DNA of 5,741 nucleotides from the NCBI GenBank assembly GCA_026985755.1, contig JALSPX010000007.1, positions 1-5,741 of the forward strand, given 5' to 3'. The stretch's first letter is position 1; each line of letters starts with the position of its first letter. Positions 1-5,171 of this stretch are shown here, piece by piece. This DNA comes from Sulfurovum sp. GTDB lineage: Bacteria; Campylobacterota; Campylobacteria; Campylobacterales; Sulfurovaceae. The notes beneath the pieces are model-generated. The model saw only the letters and a program-made list of their open reading frames with translations, made no database searches and was not told the origin of the DNA. The position numbers and the translations under genes are program-made.

Positions 1-2
1 TA

Positions 3-710
3 TGGGGATTATTGTATGGTGTACTGCTTATAGTGTATAGACCATTACAGCAGAGATTTTTCCCCTATAGGCATGCACTTTTTGATGTGGGAATTGTGGC
101 TATGGTGTTGTTGGGCTTGTATGTATGGTTTGTCGATTTTCCTCCTTCATTGGTGCGTTCCTATGCTATGGTGTTGGTAGGTTGGGGTGTACTCTTGTTG
201 GGGATGGAACTACTGAGCTTTACCTTTTTGGCAACTATTTTATTGAGTCTTGTGGTGCTGTTCCCTCCACTGCTAGTCTCTCTTTCTTTTTGGCTTTCTG
301 TGGCAGGGGTATTTTATATCTTTTTGCTCTTGCAATATACCCAAACATGGAACAAGTGGTTTATTACTTTAGCGGTAATACCTTTAGGTATTTTTGTACT
401 GATGTTACCTGTAGTACACAGTATTTTTGAAACAACAAGTATCTATCAACTTTTGTCACCACTATTGTCTATACTCTTTATACCTTTTTATCCATTGGTT
501 ATGGGGCTACACTTATTGGGAATGGGTGGTATTTTTGATACATCTTTAATAGGACTGTTTTCTTTGCCTGAAATTGGTACCGAAGTGTTATTACCTTGGT
601 GGATTACTCTTGTATATGTTAGTTTATCTGTAGGCGCTATTTGGTCTAAGAAATTGTTTTATGTGGTTTTAGGGATTGCTATTGGATATGGGGTTTATTT
701 GTTTGCGTAG
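3..710 (+). CDS. comEC: ComEC/Rec2-type competence membrane channel, 3' part (5' truncated)
   Basis: This is probably the C-terminal part of the inner-membrane channel that passes single-stranded DNA into the cytoplasm during natural transformation. The frame is open to the left edge (codons from base 3 read W-G-L), so the TTG at 12 is not a convincing start and the gene probably begins upstream. The product is almost wholly hydrophobic, with roughly six to seven membrane segments. Family-like motifs, numbered from the codon at 12, are PPSLVRS at 44-50 (usually PxSxxRA), a following long hydrophobic pair, and LSFWLSVAG at 91-99 (usually GFQLSFLA). It stops soon after the last membrane helix, so there is no C-terminal metallo-beta-lactamase-like domain; short ComEC proteins of this sort are usual in Helicobacter and Campylobacter. 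C. jejuni has a ComEC-like gene (Cj1211) in the same position, convergent to its yihY-type gene. The stop codon TAG lies inside a REP-like repeat. Another polytopic membrane protein is possible but less likely. Confidence 0.77.
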   Translation, partial: WGLLYGVLLIVYRPLQQRFFPYRHALFDVGIVAMVLLGLYVWFVDFPPSLVRSYAMVLVGWGVLLLGMELLSFTFLATILLSLVVLFPPLLVSLSFWLSVAGVFYIFLLLQYTQTWNKWFITLAVIPLGIFVLMLPVVHSIFETTSIYQLLSPLLSILFIPFYPLVMGLHLLGMGGIFDTSLIGLFSLPEIGTEVLLPWWITLVYVSLSVGAIWSKKLFYVVLGIAIGYGVYLFA

Positions 711-727
711 GTTCGATGAAATCGAAC
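707..727 (+). repeat. REP-like unit, left copy
   Basis: The unit has GTAG (707-710), then GTTCGAT (711-717), a GAA loop, and ATCGAAC (721-727). The two heptamers are perfect reverse complements. A GTAG or GGAG tetranucleotide 5' of a small hairpin is the known hallmark of REP sequences mobilised by RAYT (TnpA-REP) transposases. The comEC stop codon TAG (708-710) is part of the GTAG. No T-run follows, so it is not a standard intrinsic terminator. The REP assignment is inference from architecture. Confidence 0.6.
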
Positions 728-754
728 GGATGTATAGATGATATTTCAATTTTT

Positions 755-775
755 GTTCGATTTTATCGAACCTAC
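755..775 (-). repeat. REP-like unit, right copy (inverted)
   Basis: Read on the minus strand, this is GTAG (775-772), GTTCGAT (771-765), an AAA loop, and ATCGAAC (761-755). It matches the left unit at 20 of 21 positions, differing only in the first loop base. Its GTAG begins one base after the TGA stop (779-777) of the yihY-type gene. Confidence 0.6.
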
Positions 776-776
776 A

Positions 777-1610
777 TCAAATGTGCTCTATATCCTCATC
801 TTTATTTAACAAATCACAAAATTTCAATCCATGAATAAAAATAGCCCAAGAGATGTAAATCCACAAAAAGAAAAAGAGTAGGGTGCTAATACCTCCATAG
901 ATACTGGCATAGGTTTTGTTGTGTAGTACATAAAAGACAAAGCCACTTTTAGAGAGATACCATACCAATGAAGCGATAAAAGAACTAATCGCTGCAGCTG
1001 AAACATCTATATGTATGTTGGCAGAAAGTTGGTAGGCTACATAAAACATCATCCATACGATAAGATAGGGCAAAAATGAGTAGAGATGTATCATAGAGGT
1101 GATACTATTTTTGTCTAAATAACTTTGTATCAATGTAGAGAGGTAAAAAGAACTACCTAAAAGCACAGGAATAATAAGTAAGAGTAGAAGATAGGTACGA
1201 AAAGCTTCCCACATATTACGGCAGGGAGCATCAAAAATGTCATTGACAATATAATCGTAGTTTTTAAAAAACATAAAAAGAGCAAAAGAGACATAGATGA
1301 TACCCATAAGTCCAAGCTTGTCTGTACTTGCCACAAAGTTGTTGATATATTCCATCACTACTTTAGAATCTGTGGGCATAAGATTAGAGAAGATAAGTTT
1401 TTCAATATTGTCATAAACAGAACTAAACATAGGCATAGAGGTAAAGACTGCAAGCAAGACCACAAGAAGAGGAATAAGTGAAAACAGTGTGCTCCAGCTA
1501 AGGCTAGAGGCATAATGTCCCAGCTTGTCATCAAAGAGGTCTTTAAAGAAATCTCTTAAAAAAAGATAGTAGTTTTTAAAGATGACTTTGAGTTGTACAT
1601 TTCTCTTCAT
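777..1610 (-). CDS. YihY/BrkB family inner-membrane protein (old name 'ribonuclease BN')
   Basis: This 277-residue protein belongs to the YihY/virulence factor BrkB (UPF0761) family of polytopic membrane proteins, whose molecular function is not established. The 'ribonuclease BN' name is a historical misassignment; true RNase BN is the ElaC-type enzyme. Six likely membrane segments lie near residues 38-58, 98-115, 139-161, 177-195, 202-222 and 240-262. Family-typical stretches are HYASSLSWSTLFSLIPLL at 32-49 and YASIYGGISTLLFFFLWIY at 234-252. The ATG at 1610-1608 has an AAGGA ribosome site (1622-1618) seven bases upstream. No TATAAT-type box is evident in the 120-bp gap before it, so it may be read from the promoter upstream of the pgbA-like gene, through the hairpins of the 1634-1727 spacer. 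The order matches Cj1212c-Cj1213c of C. jejuni. Family assignment is confident; role is unknown. Confidence 0.9.
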   Translation of the reverse strand: MKRNVQLKVIFKNYYLFLRDFFKDLFDDKLGHYASSLSWSTLFSLIPLLVVLLAVFTSMPMFSSVYDNIEKLIFSNLMPTDSKVVMEYINNFVASTDKLGLMGIIYVSFALFMFFKNYDYIVNDIFDAPCRNMWEAFRTYLLLLLIIPVLLGSSFYLSTLIQSYLDKNSITSMIHLYSFLPYLIVWMMFYVAYQLSANIHIDVSAAAISSFIASLVWYLSKSGFVFYVLHNKTYASIYGGISTLLFFFLWIYISWAIFIHGLKFCDLLNKDEDIEHI

Positions 1611-1633
1611 TGTTTCATCCTTGGATTACGATA

Positions 1634-1645
1634 GCAACTAGTTGC
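1634..1645. repeat. Perfect 12-bp palindrome in the yihY-glcD spacer
   Basis: GCAACTAGTTGC is fully self-complementary with no loop. It lies 24 bp upstream of the yihY start codon and 12 bp upstream of its ribosome site, so it could be an operator site or, as part of the neighbouring structure, an RNA element. Function is not shown by the sequence. Confidence 0.55.
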
Positions 1646-1681
1646 GTGAGCTTCCTGCTGCAGGAAACTTAGCGTTAGCAA
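1642..1681 (-). repeat. Stem-loop with flanking imperfect direct repeats
   Basis: The core is TTCCTGC-T-GCAGGAA (1652-1666), a perfect 7-bp inverted repeat. It is flanked on the minus strand by GCTAACGCTAA (1679-1669) and GCTCACGCAAC (1651-1641), which match at 8 of 11 positions. The outer TTGC (1642-1645) and GCAA (1678-1681) can also pair, giving a longer interrupted stem. This patch is visibly richer in G+C than the nearby genes. It could be a transcript-processing hairpin, a small RNA or a remnant repeat element; the sequence does not decide. Confidence 0.5.
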
Positions 1682-1699
1682 TCTCTCTGTAAAGAGAGA
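1682..1699. repeat. TCTCTCT/AGAGAGA hairpin
   Basis: A perfect 7-bp inverted repeat (1682-1688 with 1693-1699) has a 4-base loop. On the minus strand it lies between the glcD stop and the yihY start. There is no strong T-run next to it, so it is not called a terminator. Confidence 0.45.
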
Positions 1700-1701
1700 C
1701 A

Positions 1702-1727
1702 GTAAAGATGAGCTTTGCTCATTTTAC
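1702..1727 (-). terminator. Hairpin just after the glcD stop (weak terminator or attenuator)
   Basis: TGAGC (1709-1713) pairs with GCTCA (1717-1721) across a TTT loop, and the stem extends outward through GTAAA (1702-1706) and TTTAC (1723-1727) with a small internal defect. On the minus strand it starts four bases after the glcD TAG. The downstream side reads TCTTTAC then TGTCTCTCTTT, which is pyrimidine-rich but not a true U-run. It could reduce read-through into the yihY-type gene or protect the pgbA-glcD mRNA end. Confidence 0.4.
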
Positions 1728-1730
1728 GGT

Positions 1731-3122
1731 CTATGATGGTAGTCCCATTTTCCCTGGGTTTAAAATATTGTTAGGGTCAAATGACTTTTTGATGTCTTTA
1801 AAGAGTTGTATCTCCATTTCATTAAAGGCGATACCCATAAATGGTGCTTTAGATGTGCCTATACCATGTTCACCAGAGAGCGTACCACCCATGTCAACGA
1901 CCATTTGAAATATCTCTTCTATGGCCTCGTGTCCACGATGAAGCTCCTTTTCATTGCTACCATCTTTGACCATAACATTGACGTGAATGTTTCCATCACC
2001 TGCATGCCCGAAACATGGTACTTTAAAGCCATACTTATCCCCAATGGCATAGATAGCTTTGAGTGCTTCTGGGAGCATAGAGCGTGGCACAGAAATGTCT
2101 TCATTGAGTTTTTTATTCCCAAAAATAGTGATAGAAGGTGAGGCGTTACGTCTTGCGTACCAGAGTTCATTACGGTGTGTATCATCATTGGCTACGATGA
2201 ACTGTTGTGCATTGTTTTCTTTAAAAGATGCCTCTAATGTTTTTAGCTGAAATGCTACCTCTTCAGGTACATTGCCATCGACATCACCAATAAGCAGTGC
2301 ACCTGCATCTTCTGGCAAATCAACACCTAGTTTCTCTTTGAGTGCCTGCACAACCAAGGCATCCATAAACTCCATAGCCACAGGGTTTGCACCAGATGCC
2401 AGCGACTTAAAGACCGCATTCATCGCATCCTCTACAGAAGGGAAGATACCCATGTAGCCTTTGGTATATTTAGGTTTTGGGATGAGCTTGAGCGTGAGTT
2501 CTGTGAGGACTGCTAATGTACCCTCACTTCCTATGAGGATACCCGCAGTGTTATAGCCTGCTACATCTTTAATGGTACGTTTTCCTGCACGGATAATATC
2601 TCCATTGGCACGTACGGCACGTAGTGCCATGACGTAGTCTTTGGTGATACCGTATTTCGCAGCACGCATACCCCCTGCATTTTCAGAGACATTGCCTCCA
2701 AGTGTAGAGTACGCTTCACTCGCAGGGTCAGGTGGATACATAAGCCCTATGGCTTCAACCGCTTTTTGTAAATCCATGTTAATGACACCTGGTTGCACCA
2801 CTGCGACCATATTTTCTAAGTCGATTTCGAGTATTTTGTTCATGTGCTTTTCTAACCCAAGGGTAATGCCACCATTGGTCGGCAATGCTCCACCTGTAAA
2901 ACCAGAACCAGCCCCACGCGGGGTAATGACGATGCTATGCTCGTTACAGTAACTTAAAATATTTGATACATCTTGTTCATCTCTAGGGAAAACCACTGCT
3001 TCAGGCTCAAAACGCGTGCGTGTTGCATCATATGAGTAGGCGATGAGATGTGCCTTGTCAGAATAGACATTCTCTTCACCTACAAGAGATTTAAAGTGTT
3101 GGATATGTTTCTTATCTAACAT
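1731..3122 (-). CDS. glcD: GlcD-family FAD-binding 2-hydroxyacid dehydrogenase
   Basis: This 463-residue flavoprotein has the FAD-binding type 4/PCMH fold and an FAD-linked oxidase C-terminal domain, the family of glycolate oxidase subunit GlcD, D-lactate dehydrogenase and D-2-hydroxyglutarate dehydrogenase. It should oxidise a small 2-hydroxyacid to the 2-oxoacid. Seen motifs are PRGAGSGFTGG at 68-78, PPDPASEAYSTLGGNVSENAG at 130-150 and IGSEGTLAVLTELTLKL at 197-213 (flavin-binding half), then FGHAGDGNIHVN at 371-382 and SGEHGIGTSK at 416-425. The two C-terminal motifs carry the His/Glu residues that usually bind a metal and substrate (H373, H380, E418, H419). The length is full for the family. 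The ATG at 3122-3120 is two bases after the upstream TAA; its nearest ribosome-like site (GGA, 3137-3135) is weak and distant, so translational coupling is likely. No GlcE or GlcF subunit gene is nearby. The position equals HP0509 and Cj1213c, both annotated glcD. The substrate cannot be read from sequence. Confidence 0.92.
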   Translation of the reverse strand: MLDKKHIQHFKSLVGEENVYSDKAHLIAYSYDATRTRFEPEAVVFPRDEQDVSNILSYCNEHSIVITPRGAGSGFTGGALPTNGGITLGLEKHMNKILEIDLENMVAVVQPGVINMDLQKAVEAIGLMYPPDPASEAYSTLGGNVSENAGGMRAAKYGITKDYVMALRAVRANGDIIRAGKRTIKDVAGYNTAGILIGSEGTLAVLTELTLKLIPKPKYTKGYMGIFPSVEDAMNAVFKSLASGANPVAMEFMDALVVQALKEKLGVDLPEDAGALLIGDVDGNVPEEVAFQLKTLEASFKENNAQQFIVANDDTHRNELWYARRNASPSITIFGNKKLNEDISVPRSMLPEALKAIYAIGDKYGFKVPCFGHAGDGNIHVNVMVKDGSNEKELHRGHEAIEEIFQMVVDMGGTLSGEHGIGTSKAPFMGIAFNEMEIQLFKDIKKSFDPNNILNPGKMGLPS

Positions 3123-3124
3123 GA

Positions 3125-3805
3125 TTAGAGTGATTCCATAAGCTTATAATACTCTTGGCTACTACCTGAAGAGAAAATCCCTGAATCAATCTCATCAAAA
3201 CGCATAAAAAATGGTGACTTTGCTTTATCAGGAAGGTTTGCTATCTTTTGTTCTGCAACTATTTTTCCTGAAATAGGGTCAAGTAGTTTGGCTCCTTTTT
3301 TGGTAACAATAAAGATGAGTCCTACTTGATATGCTTTTGCAAAAGAGGCAAGATTTTTTTTGCTAGGAACAGCATCCCCTTCTTTGGTTAAAAAAAGTGC
3401 AAAGAGATCAGGGTGTATCCATGTCTTTTGATATTGGGAAGTAATATTTGCATAGGTTTTTGCATCTGGTGCCAAAAGTAAAACATTGTTGTAAAGGTAT
3501 CCTCCGATGACTTTATCTCCAGTTTTTACTTTTGTATTGATAGTGGGTAGTTTGTCATGATGAATAATGTCATCAGAGAGAAGTTTTGCAACAGAAGGTT
3601 TTTCTTGTACGATGCGACGGGTAATGGCATTTAAGTTTTCTCCATAGTGATGTATCACAACACCTGACATGCCATTGACTGGAAAAGGAGTAGTCAGATG
3701 CACATTTTTGTCAGATATCTTATCTATGGATGTTTCTATTGTTTGTGGAAAAAAACCTGCAAAAAGAGGAAGAGAGATAAGAGTCAGTAGTGCTATTTTA
3801 CGCAT
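3125..3805 (-). CDS. Exported protein with PgbA N-terminal domain
   Basis: This 226-residue protein is probably exported. It has K3 followed by a hydrophobic stretch at 4-16 ending in a likely signal-peptidase site near LFA-GFF. Stretches resembling the N-terminal domain of the H. pylori plasminogen-binding protein PgbA are FPVNGMSGVVIHHYGENLNA (41-60), GDKVIGGYLYNNVLLLAPD (96-114) and VGLIFIVTKKGAKLLDP (161-177). The domain recurs in Campylobacterota, where I know of no settled role. Unlike H. pylori PgbA, it has no long charged, lysine-rich tail and ends in ESL, not lysine. Plasminogen binding should therefore not be assumed and the symbol pgbA is withheld. The ATG at 3805-3803 has an AAGGA site (3815-3811) five bases upstream. 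It is the first gene of the minus-strand operon and stops two bases before glcD. The order matches HP0508-HP0509 and Cj1214c-Cj1213c. Confidence 0.8.
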   Translation of the reverse strand: MRKIALLTLISLPLFAGFFPQTIETSIDKISDKNVHLTTPFPVNGMSGVVIHHYGENLNAITRRIVQEKPSVAKLLSDDIIHHDKLPTINTKVKTGDKVIGGYLYNNVLLLAPDAKTYANITSQYQKTWIHPDLFALFLTKEGDAVPSKKNLASFAKAYQVGLIFIVTKKGAKLLDPISGKIVAEQKIANLPDKAKSPFFMRFDEIDSGIFSSGSSQEYYKLMESL

Positions 3806-3834
3806 AGCTATCCTTTGAAATTAATATAATATCA

Positions 3835-3840
3835 ATTATA
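3835..3840 (-). promoter_or_regulatory. Candidate -10 box of the pgbA-like/glcD/yihY operon
   Basis: On the minus strand the hexamer reads TATAAT, preceded by TG. It predicts a transcript start near 3828 and a leader of about 23 bases carrying the AAGGA site. No TTGACA-like -35 is seen, which is common for sigma-70 promoters in Campylobacterota. With a 17-base spacer the -35 position would fall on 3858-3863, inside the palindrome. Confidence 0.5.
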
Positions 3841-3857
3841 CAGACTAAAGATTAAAA

Positions 3858-3874
3858 CTTTGATTGTATCAAAG
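3858..3874. promoter_or_regulatory. 17-bp palindrome between divergent promoters (candidate operator)
   Basis: CTTTGAT (3858-3864) and ATCAAAG (3868-3874) are perfect inverted repeats around TGT. The site would cover about -30 to -46 of the minus-strand promoter and about -42 to -58 of the plus-strand promoter. That placement suits a dimeric regulator acting on both. No regulator gene is in the window and no known operator consensus was recognised. A 7-bp arm pair can arise by chance in AT-rich DNA. Confidence 0.35.
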
Positions 3875-3903
3875 AATTCGTATACTCCTTAACCTTATTA
3901 AGT

Positions 3904-3909
3904 TATAAT
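3904..3909 (+). promoter_or_regulatory. Candidate -10 box for the M23 peptidase gene
   Basis: A perfect TATAAT sits in an AT-rich context without a recognisable -35. It predicts a transcript start near 3916 and a leader of about 22 bases to the ATG at 3938, which supports that start over the upstream TTG. Confidence 0.55.
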
Positions 3910-3928
3910 ATCGCCATTGAGACAGTAC

Positions 3929-3932
3929 AGGA
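3929..3932 (+). promoter_or_regulatory. Ribosome binding site that fixes the M23 start
   Basis: AGGA lies five bases before the ATG at 3938. The in-frame TTG at 3917 would lie almost at the predicted transcript start with no room for a leader, and the extra seven residues (MRQYRII) would place charges ahead of a clean signal peptide. Confidence 0.6.
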
Positions 3933-3937
3933 TAATA

Positions 3938-5170
3938 ATGAAATATAGTATACTACTCCTTTTAGTGATGAATGTTTTGTATGGGGCAAAGATAGCAGAG
4001 TACAAATGGAAAAGAGGACAAACATTTTCACAATACTTAGAGGCACACAATATTTCAAAAAGTCTGCTGAAGCATATATCTAACGCAGATAGTATGTTTC
4101 TTTCTGATATAAACCCACGTTACACCATATATGAGTTAAAAGATGAAGATGGTATGCTGCTTCAGGCGCTTATTCCTATTAGTGAAGTCATGCAGATACA
4201 CCTTAGCAAGCGAGACAATAGCACGCAATATGATTTTGATATCATCCCTATAGAGTTTGAAACCAATGAGTATTTTGCACAAGTAAAATTAAAAAATAAT
4301 CTCTATACAGATACTTTGGCAAGTATTCAGAATAAATCCGTGACCGAACATCTTATGAAGGCATTAAAAGTACTTGATGGTACACCTTTGCATTATGGTG
4401 ATACTATCGCATTTATTTATACACAAAGAATGAGAGCATCTAAGCCCTATTTGGAACCAAAGATTAAAATTGTACGTGTACTTACGGGTGGAAAGGAAAA
4501 ATTCATCTATGTAGATGAAGAGGGGGAAGGTTTTACCCAAACAAATAAATTGGCTACCTATACGGTAACAGGAAAAAGAAAAGTAACCTATAGTAAATAT
4601 GTGCCTGTGAGTAAGGCAAAAGCGATGTTTGGTATGCCTTTACGCCGTATTAGGGTAACCTCTCACTTTTCTTACAGCAGATGGCATCCTATCTTACAGC
4701 GCTATAGACCACACCATGGTACTGATTTTGGTGCACGAAAAGGTACACCATTATTAGCTATTAATGCAGGTACCATTAGTTATGCAGGATGGTATGGTAG
4801 TTATGGTAAGGTTGTTAAAATTAGACATGGAGATGGATATGAATCATTGTATGCACACCAAAGTCATATTCGTGTCAAAGTGGGAGAAAGAGTAAAAAAA
4901 GGTCAGGTTATAGGGTATGTAGGTAATACTGGGCGAAGTACTGGTCCACATTTACATTTGGGATTGATGCGCTACGGTAGATGGATTGACCCTATGACTG
5001 TATTACGTAAAAAATCTCTCAAAATGTCTATATTAAAAAAGTTTATCAAATATGAAAATGTCAATACGACCAAATATAAAACCGTAACAATTAAAAATGT
5101 AAAAGAGAATAAAGCCAAACTTTTACACTATATAAAGAATCATACAAAAACATTTAAATGGGAGGAATAG
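3938..5170 (+). CDS. Csd3/HdpA-like M23 peptidoglycan endopeptidase/carboxypeptidase
   Basis: This is a 410-residue periplasmic zinc peptidase. The start has K2 and a hydrophobic stretch at 4-15, with likely cleavage near YGA (residues 15-17). Residues about 18-220 form the N-terminal region seen in H. pylori Csd3/HdpA and Campylobacter Pgp3, and about 235-355 form the LytM/M23 domain. Catalytic features are HHGTDFG at 259-265 (zinc ligands H259 and D263), YAHQS at 305-309 (H307) and GPHLHLG at 336-342 (catalytic H338, zinc ligand H340). All are present, so the enzyme should be active. In Csd3 these enzymes trim pentapeptides and cut D,D-crosslinks, shaping helical cells. Csd3 is made latent by an N-terminal glutamate covering the zinc; E66 in IYELKD is a candidate equivalent (inference). 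A lysine-rich tail follows from about 357. Length and place match HP0506 and Cj1215. It is divergent from the pgbA-like gene and followed one base later by the Nudix gene. Confidence 0.9.
   Translation: MKYSILLLLVMNVLYGAKIAEYKWKRGQTFSQYLEAHNISKSLLKHISNADSMFLSDINPRYTIYELKDEDGMLLQALIPISEVMQIHLSKRDNSTQYDFDIIPIEFETNEYFAQVKLKNNLYTDTLASIQNKSVTEHLMKALKVLDGTPLHYGDTIAFIYTQRMRASKPYLEPKIKIVRVLTGGKEKFIYVDEEGEGFTQTNKLATYTVTGKRKVTYSKYVPVSKAKAMFGMPLRRIRVTSHFSYSRWHPILQRYRPHHGTDFGARKGTPLLAINAGTISYAGWYGSYGKVVKIRHGDGYESLYAHQSHIRVKVGERVKKGQVIGYVGNTGRSTGPHLHLGLMRYGRWIDPMTVLRKKSLKMSILKKFIKYENVNTTKYKTVTIKNVKENKAKLLHYIKNHTKTFKWEE
5160..5165 (+). promoter_or_regulatory. Strong ribosome binding site of the Nudix gene, inside the M23 gene end
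   Basis: GGGAGG sits six bases before the ATG at 5172 and overlaps the last codons of the M23 gene (stop TAG 5168-5170). It is the strongest Shine-Dalgarno site in the window. It indicates co-transcription and coupled but efficient translation of the Nudix hydrolase. Confidence 0.75.
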
Positions 5171-5171
5171 C

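Larger units (their letters stand above)
707..775. repeat. Inverted REP doublet (REPIN/BIME-like) between convergent genes
   Basis: Two 21-bp REP-like units face each other across a 27-bp AT-rich spacer (728-754). The 69-bp element can fold as two small 7-bp, 3-nt-loop hairpins or as one long hairpin with a 21-bp stem and one G-T mismatch. This is the layout of REPINs/BIMEs: two REPs, inverted, GTAG outermost. It fills the whole gap between the comEC and yihY stop codons. It may also act as a transcription or mRNA-end barrier for both genes, which is inference. No RAYT gene is visible in the window. Confidence 0.6.

Noticed and set aside
2..40. ATG at base 2 as a gene start
   Set aside because: That frame stops at a TAG within 40 bases; the real coding frame is the one open from base 3.
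125..430. A 101-codon frame inside comEC
   Set aside because: It overlaps the comEC frame shifted by one reading frame and has no family resemblance; comEC motifs are clear in the other frame.
711..771. The two 7-bp hairpins as a bidirectional intrinsic terminator
   Set aside because: Neither hairpin is followed by a T-run on the strand that would need it, and the stems contain few G-C pairs. The GTAG feet and near-identity of the arms fit a REP doublet better, although some termination effect remains possible.
707..775. CRISPR repeats
   Set aside because: There are only two units, they are inverted rather than direct, and no spacer series or cas gene is present.
777..1610. Ribonuclease BN function for the YihY-type protein
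   Set aside because: The name is a known historical error. The protein is a polytopic membrane protein with no nuclease motif.
1708..2952. Several plus-strand open frames of 60-110 codons
   Set aside because: They lie opposite the glcD gene, have no recognisable motifs or ribosome sites, and are explained by the strong coding signal on the minus strand.
3867..3872. TTGATA on the minus strand as a -35 box
   Set aside because: It is 26 bases from the TATAAT, too far for a normal sigma-70 promoter.
3917..3937. TTG at 3917 as the start of the M23 gene
   Set aside because: It lies eight bases after the TATAAT box, at about the expected transcript start, and has no ribosome site. The ATG at 3938 has AGGA and begins a proper signal peptide.
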